Part shown: piece by piece, positions 1 to 7,749 of the stretch | How positions within the stretch are numbered: position 1 is the first letter of the stretch | Layout: the number at the start of each line of letters is the position of its first letter | Assembly: GCA_964012875.1 (NCBI GenBank) | Contig: CAXGUU010000035.1 | Coordinates: 1-17,716, forward strand | Direction: 5' to 3' | Origin: CAXGUU01 sp964012875 | GTDB taxonomy: Bacteria > Pseudomonadota > Gammaproteobacteria > Ga0077536 | Length of the DNA stretch: 17,716 nt | The notes under the pieces: model-generated | The model's database searches: none | Seen by the model: the letters and a program-made list of their open reading frames with translations, nothing else | What the model was told of the DNA's origin: nothing | Program-made: the position numbers and the translations under genes

Positions 1-823
1 CCTGCGAGTTCCACAGGATGAGCTCTTCGGCCATGCGTGAGAGATGCATCATCAGCATCGCTGCGGCGGCACAGAACTCGATGGCGAAGTCGCGATCGCT
101 GACGGCATCCAGTGAATTTTCGGCGACGCCGTCAAAGCCAAGCAGTGCCGCGACCCGTTCGCGATCGATGGGAAACGTCGTGCCGGCCAGTGCACCGGCA
201 CCCAGTGGCAATACGTTAGTCCGTTTGCGGCAGTCGGCAAGGCGCTCGTGGTCGCGCCACAGCATTTCGAACCACGCCATCATGTGATGGCCAAAGCTGA
301 TCGGCTGCGCCGCCTGCAAGTGAGTGAAGCCGGGCATCAGGCTGTCGGCTTCGCGTTCGGCGAGGTCAACCAAGGCCATCATCAGTCGTGACAAGACGAC
401 TCTGATCGCATCGATCTGGGTGCGCAGGTAGAGCCTTATGTCGGTTGCAACCTGGTCGTTGCGCGAGCGCGCGGTGTGCAGTTTCTTGCCGACATCGCCC
501 ACTTCTTCCACCAGCGCCTGTTCGACATTCATATGTACGTCTTCGAGCGCGATTGACCATGCAAATTCGCCGCTTTCTATGCGCCCTTTGACGGCCGCGA
601 GCCCGTTGCGGATGGCTGCGCATTCCGCGGCTTCCAGCACCCCCACTTCCCCGAGCATCTGAACGTGCGCCATCGATCCTTCAATATCACACAGCGCCAG
701 GCGCTGGTCGAACTCGACCGATGCGGTAAAAGCCTCAACGAATGCATCCGTCGGCCCAGTGAATCGACCGCCCCATGGTTTGACGGTGTCACTGCTGGTT
801 TCGGTTTTGGGATCGTCAGACAT
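1..823 (-). CDS. argH: Argininosuccinate lyase, N-terminal part (C-terminus off the window)
   Basis: Catalyses cleavage of argininosuccinate to arginine and fumarate, the last step of arginine synthesis, in the cytoplasm as a homotetramer. From the ATG at 823 the frame stays open to the left edge (274 codons seen of a usual ~460). Family motifs are visible: an N-terminal KPWGGRF segment, EDVHMNVE, HTARSRNDQVATD (substrate-binding region) and GFTHLQAAQPISFGHH, which carries a conserved histidine. The GSSxMPQKKNP signature of the fumarase/aspartase superfamily would lie beyond the edge. The gene is divergent from algZ; argH-algZ-algR is the order known in Pseudomonas. I see no strong Shine-Dalgarno sequence before the start. 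Nothing suggests decay in the visible part. Confidence 0.97.
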   Translation of the reverse strand, partial: MSDDPKTETSSDTVKPWGGRFTGPTDAFVEAFTASVEFDQRLALCDIEGSMAHVQMLGEVGVLEAAECAAIRNGLAAVKGRIESGEFAWSIALEDVHMNVEQALVEEVGDVGKKLHTARSRNDQVATDIRLYLRTQIDAIRVVLSRLMMALVDLAEREADSLMPGFTHLQAAQPISFGHHMMAWFEMLWRDHERLADCRKRTNVLPLGAGALAGTTFPIDRERVAALLGFDGVAENSLDAVSDRDFAIEFCAAAAMLMMHLSRMAEELILWNSQ

Positions 824-879
824 CGCTGCTGGAGCACACTGTAGTCGGGATCATGGATAATCCAATCCCGATGCGTGAC

Positions 880-897
880 GCGAGCGTCAGCGCTCGC
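880..897. repeat. Inverted repeat in the argH/algZ divergent intergenic region
   Basis: GCGAGCG (880-886) and CGCTCGC (891-897) are perfect 7-base arms around a 4-base loop. They lie between the divergent argH and algZ starts. A shorter palindrome, TGGATAATCCA, lies at 854-864. No T-run follows the hairpin on either strand, so it is not a classic terminator. It could be an operator or a leader hairpin. The rest of the intergenic stretch (824-1071) shows no convincing -35/-10 pair to me. Confidence 0.4.
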
Positions 898-1071
898 AGG
901 TCGTTCGGTAAACACCGGATTCAAGGCGCCGGCTGCCAGATCGGCAGTATATCGCAGGCGCGCGACGATCCGGGGGGATGCCGACGGTAATCTAGGTTGC
1001 CTCGTTTGACCAATCAGCGGATGCTCCGCACACTGGCGCCGAGCTGGCAATCGAAGCGAGGTAGGACGCCG

Positions 1072-2136
1072 TTGAGTGCCCCCGATCGGGATCGCGCCGA
1101 ACAATCGATAGTAGCGGTTTTTTTACCCGATCTGTGCGGCTTGACCGCGTTGTTCGTGGTCGTGGTCGTGAGCGAGCTGGTCGCGCTTATCGTCGTCGTC
1201 AGCGGTCATGGGATCGGTCGCAGTTTCATCGACGAACTGGCGCTGATGTCTTTGTACACCCAATGGATTGGACTTTCGGCCGCCGGTACGTTGTGTTTGA
1301 GCCGGCGTTATCTCAACCGCATGCAGCCCCAGGTGGCCGTACCCCTGAGCTACAGCATCATCGTGCTGGTCACCTACGGGGTGGCCGAACTGGCATGGTG
1401 GGTGGTGGCGCCGTTCGTGAGCGGGATCGTGGTCATCGATCTGAGCCGTCAGGATTTCCTGCTTCGTACCATTCTGATCAGCGCCGTGGTGGCGGCCCTG
1501 GTTTTGCGTTACTTCTACGTGCAGTTCCACTACAAGCAACGCATTGCTTCGGAAGCGCAGGCACGACTACAGGCGCTACAAGCCAGAATTCGGCCGCATT
1601 TTTTCTTCAACTGCATGAATTCCATCGCCAGCCTGACACGCTCTGACCCGGCATCGGCCGAACGTGCGGTGGAGGATCTTGCTGATTTGTTCCGCGCGAG
1701 CCTGAGTGATGCTGCTGAACTCGTGCCGCTGGCCGACGAGATTGCGTTCGTTGAACGTTACCTCAGCATCGAAAAACTACGTTTAGGTCCGCGGTTGCAG
1801 GTCGAATGGTTGCTCGATAAATCAACGCCGGGCGCACTGTTGCCCTTGTTAAGTCTGCAACCGTTGGTGGAGAACGCCATTTATCATGGCATCGAACCCG
1901 CTGCGGACGGTGGCATCATCGAAATCCATGGCGAGATCAGCGGCAACAAGCTCGCCATTACAGTGTCGAACCCAGCGGTTAGGCCACGCGGGCCCCACCA
2001 GAGTGGCAACCGGATGGCTCAGGACAACGTACGGCAGCGGTTGGGTGCTCATTTTGGTGACGCCGCCACGTTAACCAGTGGACAGCAAGACGGCGCGTAT
2101 TCGGCGACGCTGACTGTCCCGCTGATAATGCCGTGA
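1072..2136 (+). CDS. algZ: LytS/AlgZ-type membrane sensor histidine kinase
   Basis: Sensor kinase of the His_kinase (PF06580)/LytS family, expected to phosphorylate the neighbouring AlgR. An N-terminal FLPDLCG segment, typical of AlgZ/FimS, leads into several hydrophobic helices. A linker with an arginine- and glutamine-rich coiled-coil look follows, then the phospho-acceptor block RPHFFFNCMNSI. LQPLVENAIYHGI is the N-box ATP-binding motif. The later glycine box is unorthodox (GNRMAQDNVRQRL), as is common in AlgZ. I chose TTG 1072 because TAGGA lies 5 bases upstream and the length before FLPDLC then fits the family. ATG 1021 and TTG 997 are in-frame alternatives without a good ribosome site. 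The stop overlaps the algR GTG by 4 bp, so the two are translationally coupled. Confidence 0.9.
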   Translation: MSAPDRDRAEQSIVAVFLPDLCGLTALFVVVVVSELVALIVVVSGHGIGRSFIDELALMSLYTQWIGLSAAGTLCLSRRYLNRMQPQVAVPLSYSIIVLVTYGVAELAWWVVAPFVSGIVVIDLSRQDFLLRTILISAVVAALVLRYFYVQFHYKQRIASEAQARLQALQARIRPHFFFNCMNSIASLTRSDPASAERAVEDLADLFRASLSDAAELVPLADEIAFVERYLSIEKLRLGPRLQVEWLLDKSTPGALLPLLSLQPLVENAIYHGIEPAADGGIIEIHGEISGNKLAITVSNPAVRPRGPHQSGNRMAQDNVRQRLGAHFGDAATLTSGQQDGAYSATLTVPLIMP

Positions 2137-2867
2137 GGGTTCTGATCGTTGATGACGAACCGCTGGCCCGCCAGCGCCTCGTCGCGCAACTCGGCGAACT
2201 TGGTTTCGGGGCTGATATCGACGAAGCGGAAAACGGGCTCGCCGCACTCGCTCGGCTCGACGTCACGACACCGGATGTTGTGCTAGTGGACGTCCGTATG
2301 CCGGCGATGGACGGGCTGGAGACGGCGCGACATCTCGCGCGGCTGGAACGCCCCCCGGCGATTATTTTTACGACCGCTTATGACGATCACGCCCTGGCCG
2401 CCTTTGAATCCCAGGCGCTGGCTTACCTGCTGAAACCCGTGCGCAGCGAAAAGCTGGCCGAGGCGCTGGAGCGCGCACGCTTGTTGCACGCAGGCCGCGA
2501 AGCGGTGGCTACCCCGCAAATAGAGGAGTTGGGCAGTCGCACACATGTCAGCGCCGTAGTGGGCGGGAACCTGAGATTACTGGCGGTGCGGGAGGTCTGT
2601 TATTTCCAGGCCGATCAGGGCTATGTCAGCGCCGTTTCTGCCACCACAAACCTGCTGCTCGAGGAATCGCTGCGCGTTCTTGAGGAAGAGTTCGGCGGGT
2701 TGTTTGTGCGCATCCACCGCAACGCGCTGGTCAACACGGCTCACGTCGATAGTTTGCGCAAGGATGTTGGCGGCAACACGGCTGTCGTGTTTAAAAACCT
2801 GGATCAAACGTTGATCGTTTCCAGACGCCTGCTCGCGGGTGTAAGAAAGCGCCTGCGCAAGGCCTGA
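2133..2867 (+). CDS. algR: LytTR-family response regulator AlgR
   Basis: DNA-binding response regulator, 244 aa, the usual AlgR length. The receiver domain (about 1-120) has the acidic pair D7-D8, phospho-acceptor D53 in the segment VDVRMPAMDG, T80/T81 and K101 in a LLKPV context. The LytTR DNA-binding domain (about 138-244) contains the FVRIHRNALVN segment typical of AlgR-type LytTR proteins. In Pseudomonas, AlgR controls alginate, type IV pili and virulence genes; the targets here are unknown. The GTG start overlaps the algZ stop (GTGA). Unlike Pseudomonas, no hemC/hemD follows; a convergent rsmE lies 58 bp downstream. Confidence 0.93.
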   Translation: MRVLIVDDEPLARQRLVAQLGELGFGADIDEAENGLAALARLDVTTPDVVLVDVRMPAMDGLETARHLARLERPPAIIFTTAYDDHALAAFESQALAYLLKPVRSEKLAEALERARLLHAGREAVATPQIEELGSRTHVSAVVGGNLRLLAVREVCYFQADQGYVSAVSATTNLLLEESLRVLEEEFGGLFVRIHRNALVNTAHVDSLRKDVGGNTAVVFKNLDQTLIVSRRLLAGVRKRLRKA

Positions 2868-2925
2868 GCGGTGAAAGTCTTGTGTACCAGCCGGCTCTTC
2901 GACGAGCGGCGGCGCCCGCGGCTAG

Positions 2926-3648
2926 CTATTTCAGATCGCCCCACAAAGACTGGCATACCGATAGTGCCGCGATGGCCGCTGTTTCGGTACGGAGGATCCG
3001 TGGCCCCAGATGGACAGGCCGAACACCGTGTTCGCGCATATGCGCAACTTCCTCGGCGGCAAATCCACCTTCTGGCCCGGCGATGATGGTGGCCTGGGCG
3101 CCGGGGTCGGGTTGGCTCGCCAGGCTGTGTGGAGCTTCCGGGTTCAGCAGCCAACACGGTTTTTGCACATCGGTAGTCAGCCAATCCGCGAGCGACCGCA
3201 CGGCGCGAATTGATGGCAGGCCGATACGGCCGCTTTGTTCCGCAGCGTGCCGGATTACTCCGCGCCAGTGCGCCACGCGGCGCTGCAGCCGATCGCCGTC
3301 GAGGCGCACCACCGTTCTGCTGCTGGTCACCGGCACGATTTCATACACGCCCAGTTCGACCGCTTTCTGCAAGCAGAAATCCATGCGCTCGCCCTTGGAA
3401 ATTGACTGCACCAGGGTGATGGCCAACGGCGGCGGGGTGGCCTCGAGGATTTGTTCGCCGACTCGAATCTCCACGCCATCACGCGCAACCAGCGTCAGCT
3501 CAGCGCTGCAACACACGCGGCCGTTGAAGACTTCGACTGGGTCGCCACGCTTCAGTCGCAAGACCTTGCGGACATGATGAGCGGCGTCCTCGGAAAGACG
3601 CAGGTCGGCGCCGCAGGCCAGTTCAAGATCGATATAAAGTCGGGTCAC
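2926..3648 (-). CDS. rsmE: 16S rRNA (uracil-1498-N3)-methyltransferase
   Basis: SPOUT-class methyltransferase that makes m3U1498 in helix 44 of 16S rRNA using S-adenosylmethionine. It is 240 aa, the normal length. The N-terminal PUA-like RNA-binding part includes HHVRKVLRLKRGD (24-36). The catalytic knot carries QSISKGERMDFCLQKAVELG (81-100), EQSGR (137-141), GPEGGF (191-196) and the knot signature LGPRILRTETA (214-224). The start is a GTG at 3648; no ATG fits the conserved MTRLYI-like N-terminus better, and the Shine-Dalgarno is weak. The gene is convergent with algR and divergent from the TerB-like gene, so it is probably its own transcription unit. Confidence 0.94.
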   Translation of the reverse strand: MTRLYIDLELACGADLRLSEDAAHHVRKVLRLKRGDPVEVFNGRVCCSAELTLVARDGVEIRVGEQILEATPPPLAITLVQSISKGERMDFCLQKAVELGVYEIVPVTSSRTVVRLDGDRLQRRVAHWRGVIRHAAEQSGRIGLPSIRAVRSLADWLTTDVQKPCWLLNPEAPHSLASQPDPGAQATIIAGPEGGFAAEEVAHMREHGVRPVHLGPRILRTETAAIAALSVCQSLWGDLK

Positions 3649-3695
3649 TCGCAGATTTTAACGCCCCGCGCCAACGACTACCCAATGCCGCGTTC

Positions 3696-3701
3696 TATAA
3701 T
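3696..3701 (+). promoter_or_regulatory. Probable -10 box for the TerB-like gene
   Basis: A perfect TATAAT lies 30 bases before the ATG at 3732, in the short divergent gap after rsmE. The stretch 16-18 bases upstream has no good -35 hexamer, so the assignment rests on the -10 and its position. AGGA at 3722-3725 is a reasonable ribosome site for the ATG. Confidence 0.45.
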
Positions 3702-3731
3702 GGCGACGACCCTACCCTGGACAGGACCTGC

Positions 3732-4187
3732 ATGCTCCGCACACTAAAAGCGATTTTTGACGACCAGGTCGCACGCGTGGCGACCGTCGATGATCCGGCC
3801 GCAGCCCTTCCCTTGGCCGTGGCCGCCTTGTTGTATGAAATTTCGCGTGCGGATCATGAGGTCGATGCCGCTGAACGTCATGCAATGAGTCTGGCGGTGG
3901 CCGCGGTATGCGATGTCGCAATTGAGGACGTCGAAGCCCTGCTTGAAAGTGCGGACGAGGCCGTCGAAGAGGCAGTCTCTCTTTACGAATTTACCGCGGT
4001 GGTGAATGAACACTTCGACCGTGAGAAAAAATACGATCTGCTCTTGATGTTATGGCGCGTCGCCTACGCTGACGGTCGAATTGATCACTACGAAGAATAT
4101 TACGTGCGCAAGATTGCCGACCTGCTGCATCTTTCGCCAAGCGAGTTCATTCGCGCGAAGCATGCCGCGGCAGGGCCGGTTAGTTGA
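3732..4187 (+). CDS. TerB-like (tellurite-resistance TerB family) protein
   Basis: Small all-helical cytoplasmic protein of 151 aa resembling the COG4103/TerB fold. Two acidic DxxxDxxE turns characteristic of this fold are seen: D41-D45-E48 and D114-D118-E121, the second inside AYADGRIDHYEE. TerB-fold proteins bind metal at such sites, and many are stand-alone genes with no proven role in tellurite resistance, so I do not assign that function. There is no signal peptide or membrane segment. AGGA sits 6 bases before the ATG. Its end overlaps the convergent rsd relic by 8 bp. No other ter genes are nearby. Confidence 0.85.
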   Translation: MLRTLKAIFDDQVARVATVDDPAAALPLAVAALLYEISRADHEVDAAERHAMSLAVAAVCDVAIEDVEALLESADEAVEEAVSLYEFTAVVNEHFDREKKYDLLLMLWRVAYADGRIDHYEEYYVRKIADLLHLSPSEFIRAKHAAAGPVS

Positions 4188-4561
4188 CGGTCGTTGTTTG
4201 GGATATCTCGTATTCTGTGCCGAGCATCGACAGAATCAACTGGTCTTGCAACTCGATGCGTGTCGTCACTGCCTCGCCAAGCAGGGAGAGGTCGTTGGCC
4301 AGTTTTTTCTCAAGCGGTTCAGGTTCGGCGTTTTCGTAGCGCTCGGTAAACTCGACTGCCAGCTCGGTGCTGCGGGCGATGCGCAGATAAGTGGCGCGCA
4401 GTCTAGACCACGGCGCTGCGCCGCTCGGTGCCCTCGGCGATTTTCTGATAGAGGCGGAAATGCCCCGAGGCAATGTAGTCGACCAGCAGTTTTTTAGAAC
4501 GCCGCCTCGAGGCCGCTTCTGATGGTTCAATGTTGGGCTTTGCGACCGGATTTTCTTCGTC
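4180..4561 (-). pseudogene. rsd: Relic of an Rsd/AlgQ anti-sigma-70 factor, 5'-truncated and frameshifted
   Basis: Two minus-strand frames together match the C-terminal half of Rsd/AlgQ, which binds sigma-70. The upstream frame (about 4498-4403, ending in TAG 4405-4403) reads KKLLVDYIASGHFRLYQKI, like the LVDYLSAGHFSIYERI block of E. coli Rsd. The downstream frame, ending in TAA at 4182-4180, reads RATYLRIARSTELAVEF, then DLSLLGEAVTTRIELQDQL, like DIGEALEARFVLEDKL of Rsd. A single-base shift between about 4440 and 4403 joins them. The N-terminal ~60 residues are absent: the upstream frame meets a stop just before 4561 and I find no Rsd-like N-terminus further upstream. The E. coli comparison is from memory. 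Truncation plus frameshift argue for real decay. Confidence 0.72.
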
Positions 4562-4648
4562 TTATGGGTAGTCAGGGTACCGCGCCGTTACTTCAAAAGT
4601 ACCCGCGTCGCGGGTCTGTCCCTGAGGAGCTTATTGGCATCATTAGCG

Positions 4649-4674
4649 TAAAGTTTAGGCTGAAAGGCCGTAAG
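4649..4674 (+). promoter_or_regulatory. Possible FliA (sigma-28)-like promoter before the kinase relic
   Basis: TAAAGTTT at 4649-4656 equals the enterobacterial sigma-28 -35 element and GCCGTAAG at 4667-4674 resembles its -10 element GCCGATAA with one base lost; the gap is one base short. It lies about 80 bases before the ATG at 4755. A sigma-70-like pair, TTGAAA (4683-4688) and TAGAAC 18 bases later, is an alternative. A near-perfect palindrome ACCCGCGTCGCGGGT lies at 4601-4615. I see nothing else in 4562-4754. Confidence 0.3.
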
Positions 4675-4754
4675 TCGGGACCTTGAAACCGGTTGAACCC
4701 TACCCTTAGAACTGGCTAGCGAATCGGACACAGGCGAGGGCTGTAATCGGGCGG

Positions 4755-5023
4755 ATGGAGATCCCCGGCTACGATATCGAACGCCGGATCGGTCAGGGGG
4801 GGCGACTGCCTACCTCGCCGAGCAGCGTTCACTGGGCCGCAAGGTGGTTCTCAAAGTTCTTGACAAGAAAGTGCGGGACACGCCGGAAACGGTCAAACGA
4901 TTTCTGAACGAGGGACGCATCATTGCCGAACTCAATCACCCGCGCATCATCACCATCTACGACATCGGGCAGTCTGGCAACGATGTCTACATCTCGATGG
5001 AGTACGTTGAGGGGGGTACTTAA
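4755..5023 (+). pseudogene. N-lobe fragment of a Hanks-type Ser/Thr protein kinase, frameshifted and truncated
   Basis: From ATG 4755 the frame reads MEIPGYDIERRIGQGG, a kinase glycine loop. It then goes out of frame at a run of seven G at 4796-4802, where about 4 bases appear to be missing. The resumed frame from 4802 reads ATAYLAEQRSLGRKVVLKVL (catalytic-type Lys codon at 4853-4855), then FLNEGRIIAELNHPRII, and MEYVEGGT followed by TAA at 5021-5023. The kinase hinge is thus the last recognisable piece. The catalytic HRD and DFG segments are not in the window. Codons at about 5072-5140 in another frame (DDVLKSIAALVRG..LGVACSLASV) weakly recall the following kinase helix, so decay may continue up to the addB start. 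The product cannot be an active kinase. Confidence 0.78.
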
Positions 5024-5133
5024 AGCAGCGCTGCCAGCGCTACGATTTTCGCGATCGAATCAACACACCGCGATGATGTGCTCAAAAGTATAGCAGCGCT
5101 TGTGAGGGGCGCTGTCGAAAGCCTCGGGGTGGC

Positions 5134-7749
5134 TTGCAGTTTGGCCTCAGTGCGGCCACGCTAACAGGCGTGTTCCTTGCCGCATTTCATCAACTTCTCT
5201 CTCATGTCGGCGACGTGGTGGTCGCCGACCACGGTCAGCAGCGCGTCCTGAAGGCGGTACTTGATCGGGCGGCCGCCGTGGGCGGCCAGCGCAGTTGGTG
5301 CCCGCCTGTCGTCATGCCTGTCTGGCAGTTGGTACGCCAGCGTGCGCTGGCCGAAGGCGCGACCGAAGCGTTGGCAGCGCCATTTGAATTCGTGCTTTCC
5401 GATGATCAGGAAGTGGCGCTGTGGCAGCGCATCATTCGCGACGATATGGGCGCTGAGACCGGTGTTAGCGAGCAGACCGCACGTCTCGCGCAAACGGCCT
5501 GGCGGGTGCAACAGCTGTGGCGGATAGAAGTGCAAGCTACCGACCGCCACACGGAGGATTCGGCGGCTTATGCGCGCTGGTCGGCCCAGTTTACGAAGCG
5601 CTGCCGCGCGCTTGGCACTATCGATCCCGCGACACTGCTGGTCGCCCAGGCGACTTCAGGAGCAGCGGGCCGCCCGCTGATCGCCCATGCCCTATTACAG
5701 GCGCCGCCGGGCGTACGCGACTGGCTGCTCGCTGCCGGCAGTGTCTCGAAGGACGTGCCACGCGGTTCCACCGCGTCGTTTGGCGGGCATGGCTACGTCA
5801 GTCGAGATCAGGAATACCGCGCAGCCGCTGCCTGGGCGGGCGAACGCGCAGCTGCGGATCCGGGCGCGCGAATAGCACTCGTCGTTCCCAACGGTGACTG
5901 GCAGGAACAGCAGCTCGAGCGATGGATCGCCGAATGCCTCGGTGAACAGGGCGCGCAATCCGTCTGCTGGGCACGTCCGCAGCGCGTACTTGATCGTGCC
6001 CCACTGCTTCGCCTGGCCATGCTGGTACTGGAACTTGAGGCCGTGCCCAAGTGGGACGCGTTAAGCGCCCTGATTGTCCATCCGTTGTTGATCGGCGCCG
6101 ACAGCGAATGGTCTGCACGCGCCCGGTTCGACGACGATCTGAGAAATTTTGATCGCTTCGAGATGCCACTTGCATTCGTCATCAATCACCTTGCGGAGCT
6201 GGAGGTTTGCCCGCAGCTGGAGCAAGCGCTGCAGGCGCTCGTCCGGGAGATTGAAACGCTACCGGCACGGCAGACGATGGCCGAGTGGCTGCAGCATTTC
6301 GAACGTTGTCTGAAGCTCGTGAGCTGGCCGGGTCACGCCGTCGATACGCTCACCCATCGTCCGGCGTACGAGCACTGGACGCGATGTTGCGATCGTCTGA
6401 GTGGTCTCGACGCGGTTCTGGCACCGGTGACTCGCGCTGCGGCATTGTCGAGATTGCGTGCATTGCTAGCGCAGCCGGATCAGCCGCTACCGGCAGCCGG
6501 GGCCCAGATCTGTGTTGTCACCGCCGAGCAGGCGATGAGCATTGCGCCGAGCGACGTATGGGTGCTCGGCTGCGAAAGCGAGCGACTGATCAATATGCCC
6601 AGTTTGTCACCCTTGCTCCCTGTGGCTGAGCAACGGGCGGCAGGCGTGCCGGGCGCCGAGCCCCAATATGGTTTATGGTTCATGCGCACCCTGCTCGAAA
6701 CGCTCGCCGGTCAGGCCAGGTGCTGCGAAGCGAGTTACGTGGTTGGCGACGGCGATCTGAAGTTCGCGCCTGCGATGATCATTCCCGATTTGCATAAGGC
6801 ACCTACCGAGGGCGATCGCGGCTACCTGCCGGCGCGGTGGCAGCGTTCGGGTCGCGCGTTCGAGACCATCAGCGATCAGACGGGACCGGTACTCCCGGAT
6901 GGGAGCCGATTGCGTGGCGGGGTCAGCAGTTTTATGGCGCAAAACGCCTGCCCGTTCCGTGCCTTTGCGCGTGTACGGTTGAATGCGTCGTGCCTGACCG
7001 AGCCCCGTCCCGGCATCGCATCCCGCCATAAGGGCATTTTTGTCCACCGGGCGCTGGCGGAGATCTGGCGCGAACTTGGCACCAGTGCGTGCCTCGCCGA
7101 AATGTCGGGCGAAAGTCGCGCCGAATTGATTGAACAGGTCGTGCGTCGGACGCTGACTCGATTGCCCTTTGAAACTGAGATCGAACGCGCGCTTCATTTC
7201 ATAGAGCAGGAGCGTCTTGAGCGATTGTTTGGCCAGTGGCTGACGTTCGAACTTGAGCGTGAGTCCTTTTCGGTAATCGCGACAGAGCAGGAATACGGTG
7301 TCGATATTGCCGGGCTCAGGATTACTACCCGCATTGACCGCGTTGATCGACTCGATGACGGTCGCATTCAGATCATCGATTACAAAACCGGAGCGTGTTC
7401 CGTCCAGCGCTGGCTGGTGCCGCGAATGGATGATCCCCAGCTGCCGTTTTACGCGTACACGGCGCCACTGGAACGGGTCGACAGCATTTGTTTTGCTGCG
7501 GTGAATGCGTTTTCGATGCGCTGGCTGGACTGGCAGAACGGCGATGATAGCCAAAGCCCCGATGCCGCGTGGCGACAGGTCCGGGCTAACTGGGTGGACG
7601 ATCTCGAAGCCACAGCAGCAGAGCTGCAGAGCGGCGCGGCCAGTCCGCACCCGAAGTATGGCGACGATACCTGCGCGGGGTGTGATCAGGCATTGTTCTG
7701 TCGCCGCGCTGAACGCGAAAACGTGACCGCGAGTATGCACGATGGATGA
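5134..7749 (+). CDS. AddB-like PD-(D/E)XK Fe-S nuclease, 'probable DNA repair protein' family
   Basis: 871 aa, resembling the TIGR03623 family, which is related to AddB of the AddAB helicase-nuclease. The N-terminal two thirds look like an inactivated helicase scaffold. An AddB-family segment, DVWVLGCESERL..LSPLLPVAEQR, lies before the nuclease. The C-terminal nuclease has H638, D735/D738, and D749-Y-K751 in IIDYKTG. Four cysteines, C606 (NACPF) and C847-x2-C850-x5-C856, match the 4Fe-4S staple of AddB. The stop overlaps the helicase gene by 8 bp, so the two should form one complex that resects double-strand breaks. The TTG start at 5134 is the first start codon in the open frame and has a poor ribosome site; GTG 5170 is an alternative. 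The role is inferred from family and context. Confidence 0.9.
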   Translation: MQFGLSAATLTGVFLAAFHQLLSHVGDVVVADHGQQRVLKAVLDRAAAVGGQRSWCPPVVMPVWQLVRQRALAEGATEALAAPFEFVLSDDQEVALWQRIIRDDMGAETGVSEQTARLAQTAWRVQQLWRIEVQATDRHTEDSAAYARWSAQFTKRCRALGTIDPATLLVAQATSGAAGRPLIAHALLQAPPGVRDWLLAAGSVSKDVPRGSTASFGGHGYVSRDQEYRAAAAWAGERAAADPGARIALVVPNGDWQEQQLERWIAECLGEQGAQSVCWARPQRVLDRAPLLRLAMLVLELEAVPKWDALSALIVHPLLIGADSEWSARARFDDDLRNFDRFEMPLAFVINHLAELEVCPQLEQALQALVREIETLPARQTMAEWLQHFERCLKLVSWPGHAVDTLTHRPAYEHWTRCCDRLSGLDAVLAPVTRAAALSRLRALLAQPDQPLPAAGAQICVVTAEQAMSIAPSDVWVLGCESERLINMPSLSPLLPVAEQRAAGVPGAEPQYGLWFMRTLLETLAGQARCCEASYVVGDGDLKFAPAMIIPDLHKAPTEGDRGYLPARWQRSGRAFETISDQTGPVLPDGSRLRGGVSSFMAQNACPFRAFARVRLNASCLTEPRPGIASRHKGIFVHRALAEIWRELGTSACLAEMSGESRAELIEQVVRRTLTRLPFETEIERALHFIEQERLERLFGQWLTFELERESFSVIATEQEYGVDIAGLRITTRIDRVDRLDDGRIQIIDYKTGACSVQRWLVPRMDDPQLPFYAYTAPLERVDSICFAAVNAFSMRWLDWQNGDDSQSPDAAWRQVRANWVDDLEATAAELQSGAASPHPKYGDDTCAGCDQALFCRRAERENVTASMHDG

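Noticed and set aside
577..1104. 175-codon minus-strand frame across the argH start and intergenic region
   Set aside because: Overlaps argH in another frame and crosses the divergent promoter region; composition is random-like.
3732..4187. Part of a tellurite-resistance ter operon
   Set aside because: Only a single TerB-fold gene is present, with no terA, terC, terD or terE nearby; stand-alone TerB-fold proteins are common.
4597..5021. 8-bp inverted repeat AAGTACCC / GGGTACTT bracketing the kinase relic, as if ends of a small mobile element
   Set aside because: Several 8-bp inverted matches are expected by chance in about 1 kb; no target duplication or transposase remnant accompanies it.
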